64,000 nucleotides of DNA, taken from contig OX123186.2 in NCBI GenBank assembly GCA_944739405.2, forward strand, positions 15,183,552-15,247,551, given 5' to 3'. The stretch is from Euclidia mi. Lineage: Eukaryota; Arthropoda; Insecta; Lepidoptera; Erebidae. Below are positions 43,213 to 53,890 of this stretch, in pieces. Both the position numbers and the translations under genes were made by a program. The notes under the pieces are model-generated. The model was not told where the DNA came from, made no database searches, and saw only the letters and a list, made by a program, of their open reading frames with translations. Position 1 is the first letter of the stretch, and the number at the start of each line of letters is the position of its first letter.

Positions 43213-43870
43213 CTAGCTATCACCCGCTGCTCCGCCCGCGTGAATGTCGGTTATCGCGATAAAATCTATTCTATGTCTTTCCTCGGGTCTTTGATTTTTT
43301 TTTTCTTCTTAAAAAAAGACAACTCCCGCACTAGGAATAAATCCTGTGTCGCGGGGGACTTTACAAACACACAACCAACGGACACAATGAACACCCAGAC
43401 TCGAAACAACAATTTATGGATCACAAAAGTGTTGTCTCGTGTGGGAATCGAACCCACAACACTCGGTGCAGTGTCAAGCGGCGAGGCGACCGCTTAAACC
43501 ACTACGCCAACCGTGCAGTCAAAAGTCGTGATTGATCGAAGAATTTGTTATAATAATTGATCTCCTAACAGAAAACCTCATCATACTGGACAACTACTGT
43601 TTAACCGTCTAGGATGTATATGGTATAGTGCAGATGGGCTCTTATAGATCCTCATCAGATGTTTCAGATTTTCGATTTTTATAAGGCAACAGAAAATGCT
43701 CATCAGACTGAACAACTTTTGCTAAGACGTCAAGTCTGTACATGTGATAGTTATAGCCTATATGTTGCCTAGACCTAATAGCAATATAACAAAAAAAGTT
43801 TATTTTAAATACGCCCAGTAACTTCGGAGATTAGCGTGTACAAACAGACAAACTATAAATAAATACATAC
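43213..43870 (-). mobile_element. Helitron-like element with nested SINE, minus strand
   Basis: The minus strand ends 'cgggcggagcagcgggtgat' AGCTAG|T at 43213. The other side contains 'acacgctaatctccgaagtt' (43820-43850), the decayed counterpart of the 5' block in 12770-14039. The exact 5' TC end is eroded. Confidence 0.5.
43306..43520 (-). mobile_element. tRNA-derived SINE, minus strand
   Basis: Head at 43520 downward: 'gactgcacggttggcgtagt', 'aagcggtcgcctcgccgctt', B-box GTGGGTTCGATTCCC, then 'cataaattgttgtttcgagt' and 'gattttattcctagtgcggg'-type 3' end with a T-run on the plus strand (poly-A). Sister of 10075-10290. Confidence 0.8.
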
Positions 43871-44096
43871 AGAAAGATTTTTTTTAGATCCTTGCTCCAT
43901 TACTGTTTCTTAGTCTCCCTGAATTTATTTTTTGTAAATACATTCAATGTACCGAAATACTTTTTTTACTGTTTTATTATATGTTTTAAGGCGCCATTAG
44001 GTAAATTATAATAAAGCGGTCCGTTTCCGTCAGTCTCGCCCAGCCCCTGTTTGAGCGCGCTACTATGCGAACCAGTAACCACTAGACTCCAGATGT

Positions 44097-44130
44097 AACT
44101 AACGTGTTGGTCAAGACCAACACGTTAGTT
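44097..44130. repeat. Perfect 16-bp inverted repeat, 2-nt loop
   Basis: AACTAACGTGTTGGTC, loop AA, then the exact reverse complement. Confidence 0.92.
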
Positions 44131-44922
44131 TAATACGTAATACATAAATAAAGTTACGTCAACTTAACATATTTATAAAAAAATACGTTGAGAAAAAAAT
44201 ACGGATCAAGAGGCTTTAGCCGCGCTATAAACGTTTTGGAATGCAATATTTACGTAAAATGGCGGACGCGGACGCGAGCGACATGTCCGTCCTCTGAGAG
44301 CGCTCAGCGCTGAATGGCGGACATAGCATCGCGCTTCGAGTTTTATAGGTCTTTTTAAAAAAATCATATTAATTACAAACGAAAAGTTTAGATTCCATTT
44401 TTTTTATATGACTTAAAATGAATCTTAATGTTTCTAAATATGTATATATCTTTTTAATAATCACAGTACTTTTTTAGATATAAATGCAAATTTGCGGGCT
44501 AAAATTAAGCAAAGTGCACTGTTTTGATCTCCGATTTTCTTGAAAATTATGAATGAAATTACAATTTCTTTTTTAAGCACTCGCTTGTATAACTTTGGCT
44601 TGTATAGTTCACATTTACAGAATTATAGAACGATAAGTATTCATAGCACTAGGGACCATTAATGTTGGCCTAAACTACAGAAATGGCGAAAATGAGTTCT
44701 TTAAATTCATCCGTTTTAAAATATTTACTATAGTAACCTATATATTTTTCTTTAGCACTCTCTTCATAAAGAATTAAACTTTCATATTTTCTATATCTTT
44801 TACATTATTTGTTATTTATCCGTAATGTTATAGAACAATAAAAACTCGCAAAATCGCTTCCGACGGAATAAACGCTCTTAAGGGAACAATACTCGTCAAG
44901 TTCTAGATATTACCTTATAATT
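44131..44922. other. No gene recognised
   Basis: It contains a short CpG-rich block (44262-44335) with 'aaaatggcggacgcggacgc' and GAGCGCTC-type palindromes, then AT-rich sequence. Confidence 0.4.
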
Positions 44923-45104
44923 TTATTGATTATTGATATTGATTATTGATATTGATTATTGATATTGATTATTGATATTGATTATTGTTATTGATTATTG
45001 ATATTGATTATTGATATTGATTATTGATATTGATTATTGATTATTGATATTGAGTATTGATATTGATTATTGATATTGATTATTGATATTGCTATTGATT
45101 ATTG
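44923..45104. repeat. 13-bp tandem repeat (ATTGATTATTGAT)n
   Basis: About 13 units with small interruptions (a GTT variant near 44986 and a truncated unit near 45032). Confidence 0.92.
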
Positions 45105-45137
45105 GGTTAACTATTGTTTTAATTTTTTAGATATTTT

Positions 45138-45355
45138 AATCAAATTCATACTCTTCAAAGTCTACTTCAACAGTCATGTCTTCTTCGATTTCTTTTTCTT
45201 CCTCTTCTTCTTGCTGGATGTTCATAAATTGTTCAAATGTGGCTGAATCAAAGTTCAAAAAGTTTTTCTGGAGCAGGTTGATTCCACACCTCAAACAATA
45301 ATTACGGAAGGAATTCGCTTTCTTCTTGCAGTTTATGGAGCTCCAAAAAAAATTA
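45138..45355 (-). CDS. Possible C-terminal coding exon, acidic tail (unrecognised)
   Basis: The minus strand from about 45355 to a TAA at 45138 reads open for about 70 codons with protein-like composition. It begins with NCKKKANSFRNYCLRCG, which has two Cys plus a C-x2-C pair, then NLLQKNFLNFDSATFEQFM, and ends in a strongly acidic run (Glu-rich, then VEVDFEEYEFD before the stop). Acidic tails after a Cys-rich segment occur in transposases and chromatin proteins, but I cannot name a family. The 13-bp minisatellite lies just downstream. A stop precedes it upstream, so only one exon or fragment is present. Confidence 0.4.
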
Positions 45356-45371
45356 CTTGCATTGATAAATT

Positions 45372-45602
45372 TTGTTACTTAACTTTTGTAAAAAATATGC
45401 GAAACGCGAAACAAGTACAACTATCATGTCTTCCTCCAACATCGGCATTCAACACTCGTATCGAGTATTCTATCAAGTTCAAACATGGCTAGGCAATCAA
45501 CTGAACCCAGAAGACTGGGGTTGGCAATTGATAGATAATACTCTGGAACCGCGTAGAGCACCCGTGGTGCGGAAAACCGAATCTGAGATTGAAACTAACT
45601 AG
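45372..45602 (+). CDS. Fragment of an uncharacterised transposon-associated protein (WGW motif)
   Basis: A 76-codon frame carrying HSYRVFYQVQTWLGNQLNPE followed by DWGWQLIDNTLEP. This block ('hSxRVyxQvqxWLGnxLxPxxWGW...LxP') recurs, as far as I recall, in uncharacterised insect and cnidarian proteins linked to mobile elements, where it precedes a CXC-type Cys-rich C-terminus. Here the frame ends (TAG 45600) soon after, without the Cys-rich part, so it is truncated or frameshifted. The upstream portion is not recognisable. The opposite-strand acidic fragment at 45138-45355 lies only 17 bp away and may come from the same rearranged element. Confidence 0.45.
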   Translation: MLLNFCKKYAKRETSTTIMSSSNIGIQHSYRVFYQVQTWLGNQLNPEDWGWQLIDNTLEPRRAPVVRKTESEIETN

Positions 45603-45649
45603 CTTTCTAATCGATACTGGTTACGTGGCCTCGCTAGACTAAGAACTAG

Positions 45650-45694
45650 AACAAGACTGACTCGTGTACATATTGTACACGAGTCAGTCTTGTT
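45650..45694. repeat. Perfect 21-bp inverted repeat, 3-nt loop
   Basis: Arms 45650-45670 and 45674-45694 are exact reverse complements around TAT. Confidence 0.92.
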
Positions 45695-45844
45695 ATATTA
45701 CGACCAGTTTCAAATGAGATAATCAGTTACACCGTTGATTGAATAAATGTCATATATGTAATGCCATTTATTGAATATGTTTTACGGAATAATGTTCATT
45801 CACTTAAAATAATAATTTGTTATAGAATATCATACATCGTGACA

Positions 45845-46010
45845 TCATCACCTCAGTCGATAGATGTCCATTGCTGTACATAGGCCTCCCAAAGGCTCGT
45901 CACATAGACCGATTTTGAGCCGCCCGCTTTCCGCCATCTCAACAATATCGTATGAATCGTCTAACAAACTACATTTTGACGAGGTCTCTCTGCGTTTAGG
46001 TAGATGGAAA
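45845..46010. mobile_element. Non-LTR 3'-end fragment
   Basis: 'agatgtccattgctgtacat' followed by 'aggcctcccaaaggctcg' is the recognisable 3' end of a common moth LINE/SINE group; the rest is decayed. 46011-46219 holds nothing else. Confidence 0.5.
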
Positions 46011-46219
46011 TAAAATTGGTAGGTGAAGCATTGCTGATGTAATTAACGTGAAAGTAACGGAAACCACTCTACCAAGGAAATATTAGTGTTGCCTATAACC
46101 CTGTGGTAAAAAAAAATTACCATGAGCTGTTAGCCGTAGAGTTCTCTGATGCTAATCCTGGATACAGAAGTAGAAAGTACTTTTCATAAAATTGTATTGC
46201 TGCCGGCATTGTAACAAAA

Positions 46220-46443
46220 TCTTAATATATAAAATCGTTGCGTTACTGACTGACTGACAGACACGCTACAGCCGAAACTATTGGGCGCAGGAAGCTGAAA
46301 TTTGGCATGTATGTTCCTTGGGGATCGTAGGGGTGCACTAAGAAGGGATTTCCCGAAATTCCCACGGGATCGGCCAAGAGGGTAAATATAAAATAAAAAA
46401 AATAATTTAAAAAATTGCAGGCGTAGCTGCTGGCGTCCTCTAG
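46220..46443 (+). mobile_element. Non-autonomous Helitron-like element, 224 bp
   Basis: The third good copy of the 12069-12274 family: A|TCTTAATATATAAAATCG ... GCGTCCTCTAG|T, with a slightly longer A-rich internal run. Confidence 0.85.
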
Positions 46444-46766
46444 TAGGTACGTATAAAATTACGATTCTGTGAGACGATAGAAACTGGTTCATTCAGCCTA
46501 CAAGATTCACCCACACTTAAAACCCAACAAAGCAAGTAAAACCAAAGCTTGTAATCGTCAAAATAACTTTAAAATAAAATATTCCCATTCAACCATTAAC
46601 AGAGTTCAGGACATTTTAATACATGTTTGAATTGTACCCACAGTTCAGAACGTATCGGTAATTGCGTGATTCCCTTTGATCCCACTCGGTAAACTGAACA
46701 ACTGAATTCGAAATTGATTTTTAACTATTAACTTTGGTGCCGAAACGATCCATCTGAGATATGAAA

Positions 46767-46948
46767 TCTTTATAAATAAAAATGAATCATCGAAATGTCT
46801 GTACGCGCATAACTTCCAAACCAGTGCACCGAATTGGGTAAATCTTTCATTTATTGGTTGATATTGCCTGTATAAGAATTGTATGAAAAAACAATAATAG
46901 CAAATATTTGATAAGAAATGGCGGTACGAAGATCGCTGAGTCAGCTAG
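46767..46948 (+). mobile_element. Small Helitron-like element, 182 bp, second family
   Basis: A|TCTTTATAAATAAAAATGAA ... GCTGAGTCAGCTAG|T. Body 'gtctgtacgcgcataacttc' and 'accgaattgggtaaatcttt' is a distinct, widespread non-autonomous family. Confidence 0.7.
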
Positions 46949-47167
46949 TAAGTAATAAATTGTAGTATTTACTTGTAAAACACATAAGTAATGAAATGCT
47001 ATTGAATATTATTTATTGAAATTGATCAACTTTGTATGTTTCAGGTTCTGTAGCCACTGTTGTTATTTGCATGATTAAATTACATTATATATATGTCAAT
47101 GATAGTTCATTATGTTTCGCAGATTTCTCTGTGGACACAATTATACTTGTCATTAAATTCTTCAAAA

Positions 47168-47473
47168 GTCATCATCATCAGCCCTTTATACTGTCCCACT
47201 GCTGGGCACGGGCCTCTTCTCACTATGAGAAGGGTAAGGCCATAGTCCACCACGCTGGCTAAGTGCGGGTTGGCAGACTTCACATGTCTTTCGAGAACAT
47301 TATGGAGAACCTCAGACATGCAGATTTCCTCACGATGTTTTCCTTCACCGTTTAGCAATCGATAATTTAATACGCACTTAACTCCGTAAAGTCATTGGTG
47401 CGTGCCGTGGATTCGAACCCAAGACCCTCTGCGTAGCAGTCTGTCGGTCTCTCGACTCAGCTATCGCTGCCTT
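47168..47473 (-). mobile_element. tRNA-headed SINE, full-length, minus strand
   Basis: Head at 47473 downward: 'ggcagcgatagctgagtcga', B-box GGGTTCGAATCC. Body 'ccaatgactttacggagtta', 'catcgtgaggaaatctgcat', 'ccaacccgcacttagccagc', 'gtggactatggccttaccct', then 'cagcagtgggacagtataaa' and a (GATGAT) tail. It is the family reference for 8887-9309, 10495-10640 and 41501-41770. Confidence 0.85.
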
Positions 47474-47701
47474 CTTCAAAAGTAGAGTAAGATAAATTTA
47501 ATTGAAACCATATATTTTGGTATGTCTAACAATCGTATAAAAAATTGATTATAGAAAATAATAATAACAATCAGACGGGTAATCGGACTCAGCATGCGAT
47601 TACCACAATGAACGTTAGATGCACTTAACGATCATTATTTAAAAAAAATATGATTTCTTTTAAACACTCGCGTTGCATGTTTAAGAATATATATCTATAC
47701 A
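47474..47701. other. No feature recognised
   Basis: AT-rich spacer between SINE and MITE. Confidence 0.5.
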
Positions 47702-47834
47702 GGAATAACGCGAACGTGCATTAGGTATTTACATACCCTATTTTGTTTGACGTTTCGAGATGGTTGCACGTCCCGTGGTCGCAAGCTAACTGGTGTAGCG
47801 ATGTCACATCGCATGCATGTTCGCGTTAATTCCA
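47702..47834. mobile_element. Small TIR element (MITE-like), 133 bp
   Basis: The ends GGAATAACGCGAACGTGCAT and, on the minus strand, GGAATTAACGCGAACATGCA form an inverted repeat with two differences. The interior 'gacgtttcgagatggttgca' and 'cgtcccgtggtcgcaagcta' is a known-looking moth repeat. It sits directly after the poly(A) end of the minus-strand LINE. Confidence 0.55.
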
Positions 47835-47962
47835 GTATTTTTTTTATAAAAAAAAAACCTGTCAAATTGACTTCACGCTGCCTGATGGTAAGCTGACAGT
47901 GAAGTTCTATTGGGAAGGCCACTATCCCCAATTGCTGGTTAAGCAATGTGACATGACGGCCC

Positions 47963-49976
47963 TCACTTTGACGGCCTTGAGAGATGCTTTTTCACGCCCC
48001 GCTTAAAGGACCCAGGATCAAGGGAGGAAGGAAACACGTGAGCTGGCAGTGAGTTCCACATCTTTATGGTACGGCAAAGATAAGATGTACCGAACCTTTT
48101 CGTACGTGACGGTATCTGATCTACCGTATAAGGGTGGCACCTTAACCCGGCACGTGTTGTTCGGGATAGGAAAGGAGAGGGTGGGATGAGTTGAAAGAGT
48201 TCTTCTGAACACTCACCGTGATACAATCGGTAAAATACAGCCATTGAGGCTACGTCCCTGCGTAATTGCAGAGATTAAAGGGTCTTAGTAGCCTCAAGGT
48301 CACCTATGATACGGACAGCACGCCGCTGCAACCTATCAAGGGCATTTAGCAGGTACTGAGCGGAGCCGTTCCAGAGGTGAGAGCAGTATTCCACGCAGGG
48401 GCGAACCTGAGTCTTGTATAATAGACACAGCTGCTCCGGCGTGAAAAACCTCCTCACTCTGTTCAGGACTCCGAGTTTTCGAGATGCCGATTTAATGACA
48501 CCCTCAATGTAGTTTCTCTGGTTGAGATTGCGGCGTATGTCCATACCAAGTATATTTAGACTGTCCTGTATCGGTAGTGGAGTGTCCAGAAGAGAAGGTT
48601 GGGGAAGGAATGGAGATAACTTTGCTGAAAATGCGCACACCTGTGTCTTCTTGGCGTTGAACTTGACCATGTTTTCAGCACCCCAATTCGAGATGCTGTT
48701 CAAAACCTGGTCAAGCCCAGCGACAAGTTTTCGCCTATTTTCCTCAATGTCGGCCTGCTTAGCCGCAGGATGGCCGAGATACCGCCCATGCACGGTACTG
48801 TCATCTGTATAGCAATGTATGCTCCCAAAAGTGAGCATATCATTGATATGCAGAAGAAAAAGTGTAGGCGATAAGACGGATCCCTGGGGCACACCAGCAT
48901 TTACCTGCATAAACTTTGAATTTAGACCTTCGCAAATAACTCAAACACGTCGTTCATGCAGGAAGCAAGCAACCCAGTTGCACAATCGAGATGGCAAGCC
49001 GTAAGCCGGAAGCTTGGAAAGAAGCGCACGATGCCAGACTCTATCGAAGGCTTTGGAGATGTCGAGGCTGATAGCCAACGCCTCCCCGTGCCTGTCCATA
49101 GCCTCACCCCAAAGGTGAGTGACATACGCTAGAAGGTCGCCCGTTGATCGTTTCGGTCTGAAGCCATATTGTCGATCATTGATAAGAGAGCGATCTTCTA
49201 GGTAGCCAACGAGTTGGGTGTTGATAATCCGTTCGAATACCTTGCAGAAAATCCCTATTCTCTGCAAGGTATTCGAACGGCTATGGGTCGATAGTTAACT
49301 GGATCAGAACGATCCCCCTTTTTGGGAATCGGTTGTACGTTCGCCTCCTTCCAAGCCTGCGGCACGACGCCAGAGGAGTAAGACAGGCGATACAGGCGTG
49401 TAAGCGTTGGAGACAACTCGGCTGCACATTTCTTAAGAACAACCGCTGGGATACCGTCGGGACCACTGGCTTTCGGGACATCGAGAGAGCGCAGTATCAC
49501 GCGAACATCGCATTGCCTGATGCGAACATCAGGCATGGAGTGGCCGCACTGGTTTATAGATGGCGGCTGCGAACCACGGTCATCGATTCGGGAGTTGGCC
49601 GCAAAGAGATTGACAAGCAAGTCAGCTTTCTCTTGCGGCCCATGAGCCAGTGATCCATCAAAGCATCGCAACGGTGGCAGTGAAGACTGGCAGAAATTGG
49701 ATTGCACGGTTTTGGCCAGCCGCCAATATCCACGGCTTCCCGTAGGGTGCGACAGAAGTTCTTGGCAAAACCGTGCATCGCGCTGTGCATCCGCTCTGAT
49801 GTATGCCCTCTTGCAGACCTAAGTGGCTCTGTTATAGGCCGCTTTGATGAGATGGACACTCGGATCGCGATGAGACCGAGCCCTGATCCAAGCACGGTAC
49901 GCCGACTGTTTTTGTTTAACAGCATCGGCGCACTCGCGATCGAACCAGGGCCGGAGTCTGCTGTTGCTGGTGACAA
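47963..49976 (-). pseudogene. LINE reverse transcriptase and C-terminal domain, frameshifted
   Basis: Motifs in order on the minus strand: LDVPKASGPDGIPAVVLKKC, GVVPQAWKEANVQPIPKKGD, VNYRPIAV (then broken at 49280), IFCKVFERIINTQL, DRQYGFRPKRSTGDLLAYV, ISLDISKAFDRVWHRALLSK (first catalytic Asp), and a frameshift near 48930. After that come NAGVPQGSVLSPTLFLLHIN, the active site CYTDDSTV (Y-T-D-D, usual Ala replaced), FNAKKTQVCAFSA, NILGMDI, LYKTQVRPCVEYCSHLWNG and, after a stop, RLYHGECSEELFQLIP and RTIKMWNSLPAHVFP to the end. The break at 49280 coincides with a perfect inverted repeat. Confidence 0.87.
49229..49280. repeat. Perfect 20-bp inverted repeat inside the LINE RT, 12-nt loop
   Basis: Arms 49229-49248 (CCGTTCGAATACCTTGCAGA) and 49261-49280 are exact reverse complements. 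One arm is the genuine RT coding sequence (KVFERI on the minus strand). The other replaces the codons expected just upstream and creates a stop. Confidence 0.93.
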
Positions 49977-51002
49977 AAGTGGATGGAATATAATACTCCA
50001 TACCTAACAGAATTTCCCCAGCAACAGCAGACGCACTCTCCGAAGGATCCCTCCCACCAAAACAACGCTGAGACCACGGAATGGACGCGTAATAACTGCG
50101 CAGGCCATCCCAATCTGCTGACGAGTAGTGCCATAAGCGTCGCTTTACGTCCACATGTTGTGAAGGCGCAGCGGTTGCCACTGAAGTGTAGACCAAACAG
50201 TGTTTGGAGGAGCCCAATGGGGCTTGAACAGACACACTGTACTGGTCTGGATGACTCGTCAGTAGAAGGTCCAGCAAAGAGGGCGCTTGACCCTGAATAT
50301 CTGGTATCCTGGTGGGCTGGAGTACCAGCTGGGTCAGGTCATGCATGAGAGCGAATGCGTGAGCAGCCCTTCGCGCGTGGTCTGTTTTGGGAGAGCCCAA
50401 CCAGGTCTCATGGTGGGCATTAAAATCTCCCAAAAAGACCAACTCAGCGGTCGGAAACTGTTCCTGCGCATCATCTGCCGCCTGACTCAGGTAATCAAAA
50501 AGTCGAGTTGTCTCGGCATCTCCAGTATGGGAACGGTATATACACACGTAAATCCGGGCTAATGAACCCAGATTTACGTATATCCACAGGACGGAAAAAG
50601 AGGGGTCCTCTAGGCGCTGCCTAGAGGAACCCTCCTTTTTCGTCAGCGTAAACGACGTCAGCAAATATCCGCCCTGACGAACAAGCATACTCCGGCTTTT
50701 GCGTAAAAGTTCTCTTCAAGGGCATAGCCGGGATATTGCAGATAAGTCGTGTCGGCAGGGCGGCTTATTTGAGTCTCCGTCATAAAAAGCATGACCGGCC
50801 TTGCCGTCTCGAGATATTGGTGGACGGCGTTGAGGTTTGAATGGAGTCCGCGGATGTTGGCGAACTCCACCTCAAGTAGCGTGTGGGTGGGAAAGGTTGA
50901 CGCCGCTGTGTGACCGTTACCAATGCTTGCTGCCATAGTGGAGTGGAAGAAGAAAGGAGGGGCGTGAAAAGAGGTGGCAATCACTGCAGCAGCGCGTGAC
51001 AA
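49830..51002 (-). pseudogene. LINE endonuclease (APE type), frameshifted
   Basis: The first frame (51002-50658) carries EVEFANIRGLHSNLNAVHQY (the N-I-R-G-L start), MLFMTETQISRP (the catalytic Glu in TET) and YAKAGVCLFVRADI. A frameshift at about 50670 leads to the second frame (50688-49819) with LARIYVCIYRSH, LVFLGDFNAHHETWLG (the GDFN motif), LVLQPTRIPDIQGQAPSLLD and KHCLVYTSV (SDH-like block). It then continues into the linker WFDRECADAVKQKQSAYRAW before the RT. It would nick target DNA. Apart from the frameshift, all motifs are present. Confidence 0.85.
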
Positions 51003-51569
51003 AGCGTTTCGTCATTGGACTGTGCGGAATAGCAGTGGCCGATCCGCCGGACGGAAGGGCCCCCGTACCCTCCCTGATGTGGTCGCCGGGTCCCACCATC
51101 CGGTCACCAACCGGCACGACGAGCCACTCCGAGATTATGCGCGGCCTGGTGGGGCAGCCTCCCGAGATGGTTAGTCCCAGTTGGGCCCCTTTACTATACC
51201 GCGGGCGGCCAGCGGCACCACCGTTTCTACGGGTCTCCCTGGCCGGCGGGTCGACCCCCACTAACCACACAATGACTCCACTAATACTTCACTGGTCCAA
51301 CGTATGCTGCGGTAACCGCCCCCTCACCTAAACCTTCACACTCTCTCTGCCATCCCAAAAGGAAAGGGAGAGAGAATGGGAAGGAAGGACTGGGCCTCCG
51401 GCGCTCTCACTCACCAAGCGAAACGCAGCAGAGAAGTACTGCTACTTTACGTTAATCTTCTGTGAGAGGGTAGTACCGCCCCGGACGAGCCGACCTATTC
51501 GTGCTGAAATCAGCATGGCCCTACTGGTAGCGCCATCTACCTTTCCATCGAAACTAATCCCATCAACAT

Positions 51570-52380
51570 CAATGGTTGGTCGCTGCTTGGCCAATGCGAG
51601 CGATGCCTTTTGTTTCTATCCCTCTCTATCCCATTCCCAAGAAGGGGGCACGCCTTCGCGGATTGGTCGCGGCGATCGTCGACGCGAGTGACAGTCCAGA
51701 ACTTTCGAGAATATTCGATTCGCTAAATACGTGTCCGCCATACCGTATCGCACCGCGCCGCTCCCGCTATAATTATTGCCGCTTTTATAAACCGATCGCA
51801 AGTGAAGGTGATTTGTGTAGTGAAGTGAATTCAGCAGCTTCATCCCGAAACCACCAGGAGACTGCCCTTCTGAGACGAAGAAGATTGCCGAACAAGGTAA
51901 GTCCCCTTCATCCTTGGAATATCCTATACCCACTCACAATCATCTCTCCCATTCCAATCCTAGGCGACTAAAACCCGCTATCCTTTGAATACAGTCCATT
52001 CCATTAATCCTTCCCAAGTCGCCTAGAACCTACGGTTTCGGTGTATCGCCGAACCATTTTTTTTATCCATACGAGTCGGATTCATTTACGTTTTCATACG
52101 TTATACCGCTAGGCAGTTATAGCACCTAGCTATACTCCTAATATATTCACATAACCGTCACACGGTTGTTTCCGCCCGCATCAGTAGGTAAACTTTTATG
52201 TAGCTACCTACTTACTCAATTATCATTTCTGGAACTATCATAGTTGTCTTGTAAATCTCATATTTCAAGCAACTTTTAAGTCCTCCGCTTTAAAGTGTTG
52301 CCTAGGTACTTAGGTAAAATAATAGGTACTTTAGATATTCTTATTTTGTTTCGGTCTCATTAGCTTATACTTACGTAAGC
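51570..52380 (+). other. BEL/Pao 5' LTR or leader (tentative)
   Basis: Sequence from 'ggttggtcgctgcttggcca' to the gag ATG. The first ~280 bp are CpG-rich with a TATA-like 'ctataattattgccgctttt' near 51768. 'gaagattgccgaacaaggta' at ~51884-51903 contains a good splice-donor-like AAGGTAAGT. The remainder is AT-rich leader. No second LTR copy is present in the window, so LTR borders cannot be set. Confidence 0.4.
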
Positions 52381-52908
52381 ATGTCACAACAAAAGAAGTC
52401 ACGCGTGTCGGAAGACAAAGAGATGACAATCTTAGAAGCAAAACGCAATATTTTAACCGCATCTATGTCTGACAGTAAAAGCGAAGCATTTCTCAGTTAT
52501 TGTATGACAGTAGATCGTATTCGAACAGATTTTCATAAGTTGTTAGACGATTATAACGCAAGATTACTTTCTATCAATCCTGATGAAAAACCGAACTATC
52601 AGGCGTACACCTCATTCGAAGATCTTTATTGTATTATTAAGCGTATACAATCGCAATTGGAGGGTGAATGTTCAGCAGAGCCCGTTGCCCGCAAATCGAG
52701 ATTACCGCCAATTGAGATTATGTCGTTTGACGGAGATATACGAAATTGGTCGTTATTCTATGCGAGTTTTAAGTCTACAGTGCAAGATAATGGTTCTCTG
52801 ACAGATGCTGACAGGTTGTACTATTTAATAGGTAAACTGTCACCGAAGGCCCAGTCCGTATATATCGTATATCAAAATCGGCCCTTTTTAGTTTTGACTG
52901 ACAATTGA
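52381..52908 (+). pseudogene. gag: BEL/Pao gag N-terminal part (DUF1759 type), truncated
   Basis: The 175-codon frame starts MSQQKKSRVSEDKE, has an alpha-helical N-terminus (residues ~10-100), then LPPIEIMSFDGDIRNWSLFY, ASFKSTVQDN, LTDADRLYYLIGKLSPKAQS. This is the DUF1759 gag signature of insect BEL/Pao retroelements. After 'KAQSVY' the expected gag sequence stops and about 25 unrelated codons lead to TGA at 52906. The region 52910-53040, read in frame past the stop, is Arg/Lys-rich (LARLVKRRSKQYQQRLKY) and may be a joined fragment of pol. So the element is internally deleted, keeping only the 5' end. Confidence 0.8.
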
Positions 52909-53040
52909 TCCTTATTCCCACTTTTAGCACGCTTAGTTAAACGACGAAGTAAACAATATCAACAGCGCTTAAAGTATTGTAAAAATGTGTACAATCCATT
53001 GCGTATTCTTATTACAAAGAAAGCTATACTGTCATATATG

Positions 53041-53640
53041 TAATCGTTTCATTAAAATGTAATTCAAGACATCACTTTCATTTATTATCACTGTCTAAGT
53101 GTCTACCCTATTACTAAAATTTGGCAACAAATAATGAGCCTTTGAAAGTCGAAAATCAAAAGACGTCGTTAGCTATAAAAATATTACTGCGGTTGATATA
53201 AAAATGAAAATAAGAATATCACAAATTTATAATGTTAGTGTACATTATATTTTTTTTATATAATCTTAGCTTGCTATAAATACACATGTTGGGCAGGTGA
53301 AGTTGTTTTTATTTATAAAACTTCCATATTGATCGTACAGTAAAGACACGAGGGAAATGGGGATAAATGGCAATCGCAGGATTGATTGTCAATGCTAAGC
53401 TTGTTCGTTACTGCTGGGTAAATACGTCGATAACCAGTGACAAAAAGTAATAAACATGTCATAGCAAGCGCGTGAAATCGTTGGTCCAGGCTGTCATGGG
53501 ACGTCAGTATAATGATAATTATTAATGTCTTGATACTGGAATTACACTACAGTTTACGGATTTTATCGCGATATATTGGTTTCACTCAGTTAAATACATT
53601 TGAAACGAATGATCTAGAAACTACATTTTTAATTTATTAC
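53041..53640. other. No gene recognised
   Basis: AT-rich sequence without repeats I can name. Confidence 0.5.
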
Positions 53641-53890
53641 TAGCCGACGTTTCGAATTCTTTACAGGATTCGTGTTCACGGCAGACTGAGGTGATATTTG
53701 TCTTTTTCTTGAATCTTGACACTGGTCTAAACACCAGAATATTGCAATCCATATGGATTGTGGAGGATGTCAGATGGCGCTAGATAGCACAATCAATATA
53801 CTTAGTATCCTATCTGAGAAGATTAGAAAGTAGACCTCAAGTTACAAGGTGAAAGAAGACATTTATAACATTAGGTTGACAATTAATGTT
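53641..53890 (-). mobile_element. Penelope-type end remnant (hammerhead-like)
   Basis: The minus strand of 53670-53640 reads 'cctgtaaagaattcgaaacg' then 'tcggctag'. This resembles a decayed Penelope hammerhead core (CTG..GA-stem-GAAAC-GTC) with the stem GAATTC and the G-AAAC-G motif kept. The rest of the block is AT-rich. The evidence is a single short motif. Confidence 0.3.

Larger units (their letters stand above)
47840..51560 (-). mobile_element. LINE (CR1/jockey superfamily), near full length ORF2, minus strand
   Basis: On the minus strand from about 51560: a GC-rich 5' region (51550-51010), an endonuclease (51002-49830), a reverse transcriptase (49976-48275) and a C-terminal domain (48274-47963). 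A 3' UTR follows, with 'cagcttaccatcaggcagcg' and an A-rich end at about 47850-47840. The codons are GC-rich compared with the flanks. Frameshifts occur near 50670, 49830, 49280 and 48930. The clade cannot be fixed by eye. Confidence 0.88.

Noticed and set aside
44923..45104. Possible CRISPR-like array of 13-bp units
   Set aside because: The units are contiguous without spacers; it is a minisatellite in a eukaryotic genome.
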